Below, in pieces: positions 21,608 through 34,500 of a stretch of DNA of 64,000 bases. The position numbers and the translations under genes were made by a program. Within the stretch, counting starts at the first letter, position 1. Every line of letters begins with the position of its first letter. The notes under the pieces are model-generated. The model was not told the origin of the DNA, searched no databases, and saw only the letters and a program-made list of their open reading frames with translations. Source of the stretch: Ampullaceana balthica (Eukaryota > Mollusca > Gastropoda > Lymnaeidae); assembly GCA_944989445.1 (NCBI GenBank), contig CALYLW010000059.1, forward strand, positions 186,001-250,000. Direction: 5' to 3'.

Positions 21608-21679
21608 GTTTCCGCTGAGGCTTGAACCCAGTACCTTCCGCGTGTAAGGCGGACGTGATAACCACTACGCTACGAACAA
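21608..21679 (-). tRNA. tRNA-Val (UAC)-like gene, possibly a pseudogene
   Basis: The minus strand folds as a tRNA. The D region is TAGCGTAGTGGTTATCACG, the anticodon stem TCCGC/GCGGA closes a CTTACAC loop (anticodon TAC, valine), and the T arm is CTGGG-TTCAAGC-CTCAG. The A box (TAGCGTAGTGG) and B box (GGTTCAAGCC) of the internal polymerase III promoter are intact. The acceptor stem has two mismatches in seven pairs, which argues for a decayed gene or a tRNA-derived repeat head. It lies among dispersed repeats. Confidence 0.6.
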
Positions 21680-21839
21680 CATGTTATTCTGTGAAGGAAC
21701 AATGAAAGAGATCGCAAGATGCATAGTTGGTCTAGAAACAATCCTACCACCCCTTTTGAACCCACTTCGCTTGATTGGTCGACCCCAGCGAGGGTCATTC
21801 GTCATGCTCATTTGCACATTACTCGCTCTTGATCGTGTT

Positions 21840-23720
21840 CTGCTGAATTAGATTCATATATTTGTATATTTTAATAAATATTAATATTGCCATTTGTTTT
21901 GTACAGTAAATCATCTAATGAGATACACCTCTTGTCTTGAATTAACGAGTTTATATTTAACATAGCTTAAACTTTAAAAAAAATGCCAGGATTAAGACCT
22001 GGAAGTTGGAAGATTGTCTTAAAAGCATGACCCGTAAAGCTCACCACAACTAAGCCAAAACTAGACTAAAGTTCACCCATCTTCCCGTGAGTTGATCTGC
22101 GAGGCAGCAGGGTGTGTAAAGAAACAGGTTTTTTCCCCCCTTGGCTTGGCACCGAGATACACTCAATGGGTTAATCCAGAGGCCTTCGTTTCTAACAGTC
22201 TGTGGTTCAACGATAAAAAAAACAACAACCGCATTTTAAAAAAAAGTGTGATGCTCCTAACAGTCATGTGGAGAAACAGTATATCCATTAGTCAGGTTTG
22301 ACGCCATTGATTCATGAGTATAGTGCAAACGTAAATCGGACGTAAGTTGGCCGTTGTATTTCTGTGTGTGCTCACTAGTGTCTCCCTTCATTTGCTTTTA
22401 ATATCTTTTCAACTTTCAGCACCTGTGTATCATCTTTCCTTTCTCTCCCTGTACGTACCACCTCTACCTTACACATTCTGGTTATATTATATTTAATATG
22501 TCTCAACTCTATTATCTGTTTACAGTACCCTTTCTATTTCTATACTCTAACTCTAACATCTTTGTCTACTGTACCATCTTTTAACTCTACCATCTCTGTT
22601 TACTGTTTTCCATTCTCCTTTTACTAATAACTCTATGTACTATAGCATATGTGTATTATATAAAATACTTGATATTTAAAAAAAGAAATGACGATGGATG
22701 TACTAAGAAGTAGAAATGTATTTCCAATTCTAAAAGAAAATGTTAATAACTAGGAACCGAAGTAGTTGACACTGTAGAAAGCTCATTCTAAGATGTATTT
22801 GTGAGTAAAAATATGTCTTGAATAGAATGTGGAAGACATATGAACAGGGAGTGGCTGGCTGGGAATGACATATAAACAGGGAGTGGCTGGCTATTAAACT
22901 TTGCCATGAGTATTCCAATTTGGGAAAAACGGGAATTAGAATAATTAGATTAATGTTTCCAGACTAGATGTATTACCAAACAGTGGAGCTTTTATTGCCA
23001 TTCTTATCAATGCGGTTCAGTAAAAAATGTATGTTGCATGTCCGTGGGCCGGGACGTTATGTGGCTGGTCACGTAGACTAGTGACCCACGAGGCCTGTGC
23101 CCAGTCAACGTTCGCGCCTGCGTCGATAATGACGCACCGTTGTTAAATGAAACGGGTGCATTTGGGTGTATTAATTCCTGGCCGAGTTTAACCAAACATA
23201 AATATATAACCCACAGCAGTTGAGTCCTGTCACAGGATTAGACACTCAGTTTGGGGAGGAGGTAGGGGAAGGAGTACTATATTGTGTTGAAAGATAAGGC
23301 ATTTAGAAATATGTATTTAAATATTCAAAATTAGAAGGAAAAAAAGAAATGCTCTCTCTCTCTCTCTTAATTACGCTGTCAATTTTGGAAAATAAATTGT
23401 GTGCATATACTGAAAAGAGAAATGGAGACTTCCAATAACAGGGAAAAGTTTTGACCCTGAATGTACACTCGTATGTATTATCACTTTTGATACACTCTAC
23501 TTTTGTTTCCGGTCTTTTTAATAACAGTAAAAAGGTTTAAAGTATTTTAACTTAGACGCCTCTTTGTCAAATTCGCGTCATTTCTCGATATCATATTCTC
23601 TCCGAATAACTTGAAATCCGTGGCATGTCCCCTTCAAAACAATAATCAACTTCCCATATTAACGTCTCTTGTGAATTTATGAGTGTTTGAAAATAAATAC
23701 AAATTTGGGGCTGGCGTAAA
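21840..23720. other. No gene seen
   Basis: Contains a more GC-rich island at 23030-23180 ending before aaatatataacccaca (a TATA-like site near 23200) and a short (CT)n at 23352. No convincing coding frame on either strand. Confidence 0.4.
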
Positions 23721-23724
23721 GCCC

Positions 23725-24085
23725 GATCCGTTAACACACAGTTACACACTGTCCTTGTTAAAGGCCTCCCCCCCCCCAAACCCCTCACCTTGTGACACAA
23801 TGTCCTTGTTAAAGCCCCTCCCCATGACACACCGTACTTGTTAAAGCCCCTCCTCTCCCCAGTGACATACTGTCCTTGTTAAAGCCCCCTCCCGTGACAC
23901 ACTGTCCTTGTTAAAGCCCCCTCCCGTGACACACTGTCCTTGTTAAAGCCCCTCCCCGTGACACACTGTCCTTGTTAAAGCTCCTCCCCATGTCACACTG
24001 TCCTTGTTAAAGCCCCTCCTCCAGTGACACACTGTCCCTGTTAAAGCCCTTCCCCGAGACACACTGTCCTTGTTAAATCCCTCCC
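23725..24085. repeat. Minisatellite, about 30-bp unit, about 12 copies
   Basis: Units read gacacactgtccttgttaaa followed by a variable gcccctcccc-type tract. The C-rich part varies in length, the 20-bp core hardly at all. Intergenic. Confidence 0.9.
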
Positions 24086-24748
24086 CCACACACACACATA
24101 TTTGTTTTCAATGACAGATTTCTGAGGCCAGGTTAAAGTAGTTTTTAAGTCAAAGTCACAGCAAATTATTAAAATATAAACTAATTTACTAACTGGAGAG
24201 GAAACGTATATATTCACTTGAGGGATTTCTAATTAATTCTTGTACTTTCGATATTAGCAATGTCAAGACTTAATGATAATAATTAAGAAGTCCTTATTCT
24301 AAAAATTATTTTAAGAACACAGGAAGAGCTGAATATTGTGTTACTTAAAATGGCGGAGGTTATTTTTTTCATAAAACTAAATGTAGAAAATTAAACTTAT
24401 CCTTTCATTATTTTTTTAAAATAAAAAAACACGTAAAAGCTAAATTCGCAAAAAATTGTTGTCTCACATCCTTACATGTTTCAAGTATAGAATTAAAATG
24501 TTGCTTCCTATCATGATAAAATACCTTAAGTGAATTCAGTGCAGCTTTACCTAAGACAACAATGACAAATGAGCCAACCGACGACTCCGGGGATTGCTCT
24601 CTTTCAAATTTAGCGTGACATCAGCTGATCTGGCCTGCCCCCTTGTCAGTCAAACTCTTTTGGCTTTTCGCAAACTTCAACTGTGTCAACATAATAGGAT
24701 GGCGATGGCATCAAAGGAAGGAAAGAAATAGTGCGAAAAATCGTAGTG

Positions 24749-24829
24749 TATATAAGTGCGGTGCGAAAACGACCATCATTAGTCTGACAGCTTTTATCTA
24801 CACCTGCAGCTGGAAGTACCCAGCGACAG
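24749..24829 (+). promoter_or_regulatory. Candidate promoter and 5' UTR exon of the six-cysteine gene
   Basis: TATATAAG at 24749-24756 is followed about 25-30 bp later by an initiator-like tcattagtc (24775-24783). The presumed leader ends at a good donor, GCGACAG|GTAGAC (24829/24830). A matching acceptor, tatttttag, lies at 25301-25309, just before the exon carrying the ATG at 25353. Supported by spacing and splice sites only. Confidence 0.5.
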
Positions 24830-25352
24830 GTAGACGGTATTGTTCATTAGAGATTTTTTAAAGAGGGGAGACAACTGTATTGTCGGAGTTACAACAGGAG
24901 TTACCTTTAACACAACGAGTGATTCCGTATGTAAGTTCTACTAGGTGCAATCCAAGTCAATATGTACATTACCAAAAAAAAATCACTTTCATTTTTGCGT
25001 TATAATTCATCGCACGACAGATGTACGCAAAACTTGTGATTTTTGCCTTTCTATTAGATATTTGTTTATTGTGCCCAAATTTTTGTGTATAACTTAAACC
25101 GTATAACCAAATGGTAACAGTGTTTTGGTGTGCGGTAAGTCGTCTAAACATCTCATATGGACTTTAAGGTCTCATATTTATTTCAAAACATACAGTTTCA
25201 AACAGTGATAATTCATCTATTAAAACTTTTTTTTTACATATATACATCACGATGTTTTGAATTATTCACATGGTTAAGGTCAAAGGTACCCATTCTCTGC
25301 TATTTTTAGCACCACCTTCAGGGAGCTGCGCGTGTTATACATTTATGACGTC

Positions 25353-25496
25353 ATGCCTTTTGGCAGCTTGTTGATGATTATCCTCATATCAGGAGCGTCT
25401 GCTCAAGGTAGGTGCTGAGGCAGGCGTGTTACCTTTAGTTTGGTCACACAGGGAAAACAAAGAGATCGTCTCTATTATCATGGGATATGTGTTTGC

Positions 25497-25538
<42 letters not shown>

Positions 25539-28500
25539 TGGGTAAGAGAAGACGAAGCAGAGAGATTGAGAGAGCAAATGAGAGCATAGGGGTGTGAGAA
25601 GGTATATTAATTATAAGGAGTGGGTGGGGAGAGAGAGAAAGAAAAATGCTCAAGGGTTTGAAGTTTAAACTTTACTTAGCAATATTTTTAAAGCACAATC
25701 CATTTTTTAAAATTCAATTTTGAATTTAAATCTCGTGTAGAAATATATTACAATTTCTAGTGATGTCTAATGAGACATGGCTCATTAAAATAATAAAAAG
25801 ACACTATTTAATTTTCTCTTTAATTTACCATAAAGTTATAATGTAATAATATATTATAAGTAAAATACAAATTGACCCATACCATCGTTATTTATTTTAT
25901 TATATCATTTTGTTATGCATAATATGAAAAGAAACCACCGAAATTAAAGAAAAATGAAGATTAAATCTATGTATCATATTTGTCTACTAGACTGCGTCAC
26001 GAAAATACAACAATGTATGAATATCTATATGGACAATTTGGCGCTGCATCTCAACGATCTAGCTTTAATATGTCAGTAAGTTGTGTCCTAGCTTTGATAT
26101 GTCAGTAAGTTGTGTCATAGCTTTGATATGTCAGTAAGTTGTGTCCTAGCTTTGATATGTAAGTAAGTTGTGTCCTAGCTTTGATATGTCAGTAAGTTGT
26201 GTCCTAGCTTTGATATGTCAGTAAGTTGTGTCCTAGCTTTGATATGTCAGTAAGTTGTGTCCTAGCTTTGATATCTCAGTAAGTTGTGTCCTAGCTTTAA
26301 TATGTCAGTAAGTTGTGTCCTAGCTTTGATATGTCAGTAAGTTGTGTCCTAGCTTTAATTTGTCAGTAAATTGTGTCCTAACTTTGATATGTCAGTAAGT
26401 TCTGTCCAAACATTGATATGTCAGTAAGTTGGGCCCTAGCTTTGATATGTCAGTAAGTTGGGTCCTAGCTCTGATATGTCAATAAGTTGTGTCCTAGCTT
26501 TAATATGTCAGTAAGTTGTGTCCTAGCTTTTTTTATATGCCCTGCACGTAAGTAAAGTTGATAAGCCATTGTCTTGTGCTCCCTTTGTTTTTCAATTAAT
26601 TATTAGTTGAATAGATTATTTATCTTTTTCTGTCAGAATTGTCATAAACATTTATGCTTAGAAATATTTTAAAAAAGACACGAATTAATTCAATATTTAA
26701 TTTTTAATTCTTATATTTAACTTCACTTTTTGTATTGTCAGGGAGTGACCAAATTGTCTTGTAATTAAGTTTAAATAAAATCCCACGGAATAGAAATCGT
26801 ATTTGATTTAGTGATATAGCTCCTAGATATTTTGTATCACCACGTTTTTTGATATTTTACTGAGGTTTAAGAACCCCTATACCAACCCATGTAATGTTAC
26901 CGAATCTTCTCATTTTAGAGACACGAATATTTTTATCAAATGCGCCCATGATCGATGCAACCTCAATGAGTCTCAAACGACCGAGATTCTGGCAGCTGCC
27001 CAGAGAGACTTGGCCAACCAGGGATTACAATGCGGTTAGTTAAGATTGTGGACAATCGGTTATTTTAATGACATTAATTTTATTGTTACAGGTCAGTCAA
27101 TGTGATAGGGTTGACAGCATCAATTATTAAAAAAAAACTTTCCTTTACATTAATTAATTTCAAGTTGAGATAGATTTATAGAGTTATTTTAATAGACAAG
27201 TTTAAGATGAATATAAAAAAACTGTTTAAGAAAAAAAAGTTAAAAAATCAAGTTTAACTTGTAGTTTACAAGTTGAGAGTTAATTTTTTAAAAAACTTTA
27301 TTTCATCAGAAATAAATTGATAGGCATGAACTGAAATTTTGATAACTTTTTTAAAACTTAGACATTCATTAAATTGATTTTATTACAATGTAAAATATAC
27401 ATTTTTAAGTAGATTAAAATCTATTTCTTTAACACACACAAATATTCTTATGTTTGCAATGTAACTGAGTAACAAATATTTATTTTATTGATTTGCAGAG
27501 AAATAAAATATGTATTACATTTTTAAATTTCATACACTTTTCTTTAGGGCTGCGGAAATTAACGATTAATTTCTCGCTTAATCGTTAAAATATTTTAATG
27601 ATTAATTTTTTTAACGATTAATCGAACCACCATTTATAAATGTACATGAAGTCAAAAAGTAAAATATTTTGGCCGATAAATATAAACTAATATCCGGACA
27701 ATTACACGAACATTTTGGTTTTAAACTATTGACTGACGTGAAAGTTCAAAATGTTTTGAAAGATTGTTGTGTCCATTGAGAGAAATGGTTTGCCTACCAT
27801 GCAATGTTCCCTTTAAGTCTAAGCTTAGTTGGTCCGTATGAAAAGTTTAAAAAGACTCATGTGCAAAGTTGCACAACGTCCATTTTTGTGCAATATTGTA
27901 CAAAACAAATAAAGTCAATACACTTGTTTGTTTGCGTTGTGGGTTAAAAGATGTCATATAAAGAAGACATTCCAGTGTTATTTCGATTTTAGACAAGTAC
28001 ACGTTAAATAAATGTTACTTATGACACCATAAATTTCAATTTTTGGTTTTAATCTAAATTAACGATTAATTAATCGTTATTAAATTTAATCGTTAACAGC
28101 GCCACTTTTCTTAAATAATGACAAAAAGCTAATATAACATAACACACTATTATATATTCTTTCAGTGTTAAACATTCATAACCTGACCACTGGTAAGTAT
28201 AGCCGTATTGACTTTTTTCCATTGTGTCTGTAATAGTATCGCCCAATTAGAAATAGTAAACTTCAACATGTTTCTAATAATAATTGGTAGTCTGCATTTC
28301 ATGAGGGTTCAATACTGGCTCTAATTAGGCTGTATAATAATTCAGACATATCATTTAGTTTCAAACACCTTAAGCCTTAAGAAATTAAATGCCTTGGTTT
28401 CATAAAATTTAAATTTAAATGCCATACTATTATGCCCACCACGTTATTATTAAAATTGAAAGAGTTGCGAACTTAATACTTAAAAATATAATTAATTTTA

Positions 28501-31500
28501 TTTGTGTGTGTGCAAGATTTCACAATAATAATAATGTAATGTGTTTTAAATTAGTTAATAATTAAATATTTCAGTTCGGCCACAAACTATGAACCCTCGT
28601 CCAGTGGACTCTAATCGTAAGTGATCTCATGTTATTCTCAAATTGACAAATATTTTAGCGGCTAGAAAGGTGGACTTACGTTACTAACACTTGTGTATCC
28701 TTGGTCAAGCGGTCAGGAAGTCTTTGTAATGGTGTTTTGGATAAAAAGACAGCCATGAAATCAATTATTTACAATTCAAGTGTATTTTTAATATATACTT
28801 TGGTTTGATTTTAATTTGGCCACAATCATTGTTGGGTAGATACAAGAATTTAAAGAAAAATTAATTTTTAAACTTCACCTTTGTGCCATTCACGGGAAAG
28901 TTACTTACAAATTAAACAACCCATAAAAACAAACTTCTTGATTATAAATCCTTTATACATGAGACATATCTAAAAGTATTTATAATGTTCAATATAATAC
29001 GCAACGCGCGACAGAGATTTACAGACGGAACGTGACTGAACTCCCGGTGCTGTAAAACACGGAGATGTGGTCGTTGAGGGCTGGAGTGAAACTCCAGTGA
29101 CCCGTGGAGGTCAACTATAGCAGTCGGCTACAAATAAGACATAGAGATACAAAGAGATAAACTAAAAATTCATTAATTTAATTATGGTACATTCGATCAA
29201 TCTGAAATTTTGATACAATGCCTTGTTAGGTGACACACGTCTATGTGCAAAAGTTTAGTTCTATAGGACCACGGGAAATGGGCCATTTGATTGCTTTTTT
29301 ATCAGACAGAAGCGAGACAAGACGGTGAAGTTAATATACGGGATTTAAACATGAAGTCCACGTTATATTTCTGCTGCACTCTAAAAGTCTTGACGCTTAC
29401 TCTCACCTTAATGATTATAATAAAATAGGAGATTTATTATACATGTATTTACTGAATCACGGTGCTGTTTGATTATTTAATGTCAAAGGTCAGTGTCCAT
29501 GTTCTCTTGTAAAGTTGATTACTCGTTTTCTAGCCTCAGCTCAAATATCCCAATTCCCCAACGCTCCCCAACTTTAACCCAACCCCTCACTACTTTCTCA
29601 ATTCGTCCCTGAATTAACATGACTTAAAATATTGTTGATATTGGTATTCCAAAAGTTAGTTGTAATAGGGAAGGGAGGCTTAAAATATTGTTGATGTTTG
29701 TCTTCCAAAAGTTAGTTGTAATAGGGAAGGGAGGCTTAAAATATTGTTGATATTGGTCTTCCAAAAGTTAGTTGTAATAAAGAAGGGAGGCTTAAAATAT
29801 TGTTGATATTGGTCTTCCAAAAGTTAGTTGTAATAGGGAGGGGAGGCTTAAAATATTGTTGATATTGGTCTTCCAAAAGTTAGTTGTAATAGGGAAGGGA
29901 GGCTTAAAATATTGTTGATGTTTGTCTTCCAAAAGTTAGTTGAAATAGGGAAGGGAGACTTAAAATATTATAACTGATCAATGGCGTGATAAAAGTGTGA
30001 GGTCACCTGACTGGAAGAGGAGAGAAAAACAGGCGGAGCTCTAATGGGGTTGAACTTGAACTTGAACTATCCTTCAACCCTTCGTTTGGTCTTTGGGGCA
30101 CCATCGTGAAATGCACACTATCTCACGACATTTGTCCCGGTCCTGTGCTGCCTTTTGAGAGTCGCTGAATGACAGGCCGGTCCACTGTTTGATATCGTTT
30201 TCCCATCTCTTCCTTTGCCTGCCTCTTTTCCTTGCTCCCTGGACTGTGCCTTGCAATACAGTCTCTGCGAGACCTCCAGATCTTGTCACGTGTCCGTACC
30301 ATCGTAGTTTCCTCTTCTTAATTGAGCTGAGAAGGTCCTCGTAGGGGCCAATGACAGTACTTATTGTGTTGCGGACCGCTTTCTTTGTGATGTGCGCTGT
30401 GTAGGAGATGTTCGATATCTTTCTGAAACATCTCATCTCTAGCGCATTGATTCTTCTTTGGAGGTCTGCACTGAGCTACCAATTTAAAAAAAACAAAAAA
30501 AACAAACTTAAATACATTTTTTGTTATTAAGTTGTCGGTAACGGCAAGTTCACGCATCCCAACAGTTATAGTTTTGTTTATTTATTTTCATCTGCAGTAA
30601 TTCAGAGTGTTGTTTTTAATATTTATGTAAATGCAAATATACACGTAATAACAGTATTGGAAATGTCATTAAAAAAAATTCATTACACGAAAGACATATT
30701 TGAACCATAATACAAGAACCAACTAGAAACACAATAACTTATCTTCTAAATTAACAGCCTCATTGTCTGTCTCTAGCCTGCCACGCTGCTGTCACCTCCT
30801 GCACCAGGGCCTACCTCAATAAAGCCATTAGTTACGCTAGTACTGACATTGGCGATTCCCAGATTTGTCAGTAAGTCACCACAATGTGCAATTTACAATA
30901 ATGTGAGATGGTTTCAATTACAAGGGAGCTTACCAAAAATAATATTTTTTTTGCACTGTTACTAATAGACTTAATGCTCATATTTAGTATATTTTAACCC
31001 TCAATTCATTTAACAGATATTTTGTTAAGTTAGTACTCTGAGCCGAAGCCCCTCTTTGAGACACTCTAGTTAGAGAATTTATAAACAAACTAACGTGAGA
31101 GAAAAAATTAACAATCTCATGGTAAAGAAACCTTTACTTGAGTCTTGAAACACACCAATCATTGACGTTCCATAGGCGATGTTATTGTCTAGGACAGAAG
31201 CCTTTGCAACATTTCTGATGAGATTTTCCCTCTTTTTCCTTCACACAGGTTAATAGACAAATACGTGATGTGCTTGGTGTTTTCACCGTGTGAATCTAGG
31301 CTGATCAGAAATAACGTGAGTAGATACGTAAATTTTAAGCTTTGATTGTAACAGCCTCTATATATAAATTATCCTTTGTGGGTAATATAATTCATCATTA
31401 GAAAGTTATCAAGTTTTAAATTATCGGTAGGAAAATAGATATGTGCTTTGCCTGAAATAGCAGTTGCTGTTCTTTTTTTTTCTTTCCTTAGATAAAAGAC

Positions 31501-34500
31501 AACATCGAGAGCGAACTTGAGAAAAGACAAATCCACTGCAGTAAGTATATTTATTATTATTTATATTATTGTATTGTTTGTTACTATTTTATATCTCACT
31601 ACCACCAGTCATTTCCTCTCATTACCGGCTACACTTTAAATTATCCTCTCGTCTAGCCCTAGTTCGGTTTTTTTCTCGTTTCCAGCTCAACGCTCCCTAG
31701 TAATAACCGTGAGAAACCACTAGCGCTTTCTTCTAATCTATTAATTTAATAAAAATCAAACACTTCTTTAAATCATAAACGTAGCTTATTTACACTGTAA
31801 TGACCTTATAGGTTGTTTTTAATGTGTGTTTTGCATTGAATTTACATATTATTATATGTGTATAACATATGAGGGGCGCGGTGGTCGAGTGGCATGCGTT
31901 CGAATCCTTGTGAAGGCAAGGATATGTTCCCGGGGCCTAGGGCGTCCCTGAGTCCACCCAGCTCCGAATGGGTACCTAACATTAGTTAGGGAAATAAAGG
32001 TGGCTGGGTAATGCGTGGAACCCTTATAGCCGAGGCCTGTGAACGCTGCATCACTTGCCAACAGACCGGCATGGTTTGTGGACGCATTAATCTTCTGTAT
32101 AGAAGGAGCGTCTGTATAGATAAGACAAGACAAGAAGACAACAACTTTTATGTGAATCCAGCTACTTGATAGGGTACATCGCTTTCTCCTTGACCACAAC
32201 TTTCCTCACTACCCTTTACCTTAGCTACGATCCCACCCATTCTGATTTCCCCCACCATCCTTTAAAATTCACCTGTTCTACTAAATTTCCACCTAATGAT
32301 ATGACCTGAATCAGCATATATTAATTTCCTCTCCCAAATTGACAACCTCTTCCTTCCCATCTCTTCCCCACCATCACCACTATAACCACAACCTTTTGAT
32401 CTCCTATCCTAATGACACCCCAAAGCTCACCTTAAACATGACCGTCACCACTTTAACCACAACCTTTTGATCTCCTATCCTAATGACACCCCAAAGCTCA
32501 CCTTAAACATGACCGTCACCACTTTAACCACAACCTTTTGATCTCCTATCCTAATGACACCCCAAAGCTCACCTTAAACATGACCGTTACCACTATAACC
32601 ACAACCTTTTGATCGCCTATCCTAATGAAACCCCAAAGCTCATCTTTTAATATGTGTTTACTTTGTGTGTATCTGTTATCTATTATTATTCCTTAGTTTT
32701 GGTCAACTAAAAGTATCGCAACAATTCTCTTTTCAGAACTTAACTTTGACGAAAAAAAACCCACTGGTATGTATGGTGCTGTGTGCATTATTCCTGTGGT
32801 ATGTATGGTGCTGTGTGTATAATTCCTCTGGTATGTATGGTGCTGTGTGCATTATTCCTCTGGTATGTATGGTGCTGTGTGCATTATTCCTGTGGTATGC
32901 ATGGTGCTGTGTGCATTATTCCTCTGGTATGTATGGTGCTGTGTGCATTAATCCTCTGGTGTGTATGGTGCTGTGTGTATTATTCCTCTGGTATGTATGG
33001 TGCTGTGTGCATTATCCCTCTGGTATTTATGATGCTGTGTGTATTATGCCTCTGGTATGTATGATGCTGTGTGCATTATCCCTCTGGTATGTATGGTGCT
33101 GTGTGCATTATTCCTCTGGTATGTATGGTGCTGTGTGCATTATTCCTTTGGTATGTATGAGGATGTGTGTATTATCCCTCTGGTATGTATGGTGTTGTGT
33201 GCATTATTCCTTTGTTATGTATGGTGCTGTGTGCATTATTCCTTTGGTATGTATGATGATGTGTGTATTATCCCTCTGGTATGTATGGTGCTGTGTGCAT
33301 TATTCCTTTGGTATGTATGGTGCTGTGTGCATTATTCCTGTGGTATGCATGGTGCTGTGTGCATTATTCCTCTGGTATGTATGGTGCTGTGTGCATTATT
33401 CCTCTGGTGTGTATGGTGCTGTGTGTATTATTCCTCTGGTATGTATGGTGATGTGTGCATTATCCCTCTGGTATTTATGATGCTGTGTGTATTATGCCTC
33501 TGGTATGTATGATGCTGTGTGCATTATCCCTCTGGTATGTATGGTGCTGTGTGCATTATTCCTCTGGTATGTATGATGATGTGTGCATTATTCCTTTGGT
33601 ATGTATGGTGCTGTGTGCATTATTCCTTTGGTATGTATGAGGATGTGTGTATTATCCCTCTGGTATGTATGGTGCTGTGTGCATTATTCCTCTGGTATGT
33701 ATTGTGCTGTGTGCATTATCCCTCTGGCATGTATGGTGCTGTGTGCATTATTCCTTTGGTATGTATGGTGCTGTGTGCATTATTCCTCTGGTATGTATGG
33801 TGCTGTGTGCATTATTCCTTTGGTATGTATGGTGCTGTGTGCATTATTCCTCTGGGATGTATGGTGCTGTGTGCATTATTCATCTGGTATGTATGGTGCT
33901 GTGTGCATTATTCCTCTGGTATGTATGGTGCTGTGTGCATTATCCCTCTGGTATGTATGGTGGTGTGCATTATTCCTCTGGTATGTATGGTGCTGTGTGC
34001 AATATTCCTCTGGTATGTATGGTGCTGTGTGCATTATTCCTCTGGTGTGTATGGTGCTGTGTGCAATATTCCTCTGGTGTGTATGGTGCTGTGTGCATTA
34101 TTCCTCTGGTGTGTATGGTGCTGTGTGCAATATTCCTCTGGTGTGTATGGTGCTGTGTGCATTATTCCTCTGGTGTGTATGGTGCTGTGTGCAATATTCC
34201 TCTGGTGTGTATGGTGCTGTGTGCATTATTCCTCTGGTGTGTATGGTGCTGTGTGCATTATTACTCTGGTATGTATGGTGCTGTGTGCATTATTCCTATG
34301 GGATGTATGGTGCTGTGTGCATTATTCCTCTGGTATGTATGGTGCTGTGTGCATTATTCCTCTGTAATTAATTACTCTGATAAAGTTAATTTAGCTTAAA
34401 TAACAATTGAATTTAGTTTAAAATTTCAAATTATCAGCTGAAGATAATAGTTTCAGGACAGGTTGCAAAGCTCTCTCCCCCCCCCTCCCTTAAATTTTAT

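Noticed and set aside
24643..24861. 72-aa ORF
   Set aside because: It overlaps the TATA box and proposed 5' UTR exon of the six-cysteine gene and has no coding character.
25389..25653. Ser/Leu-rich minus-strand ORFs
   Set aside because: They come from the (GA)n tract in intron 1 of the six-cysteine gene.
32665..34399. Several long plus-strand ORFs (up to 282 aa) rich in VCMVLCALFLWY-type repeats
   Set aside because: They arise because the 32-bp minisatellite unit has no stop in any plus frame; the array is the intron after exon 9, not a gene.
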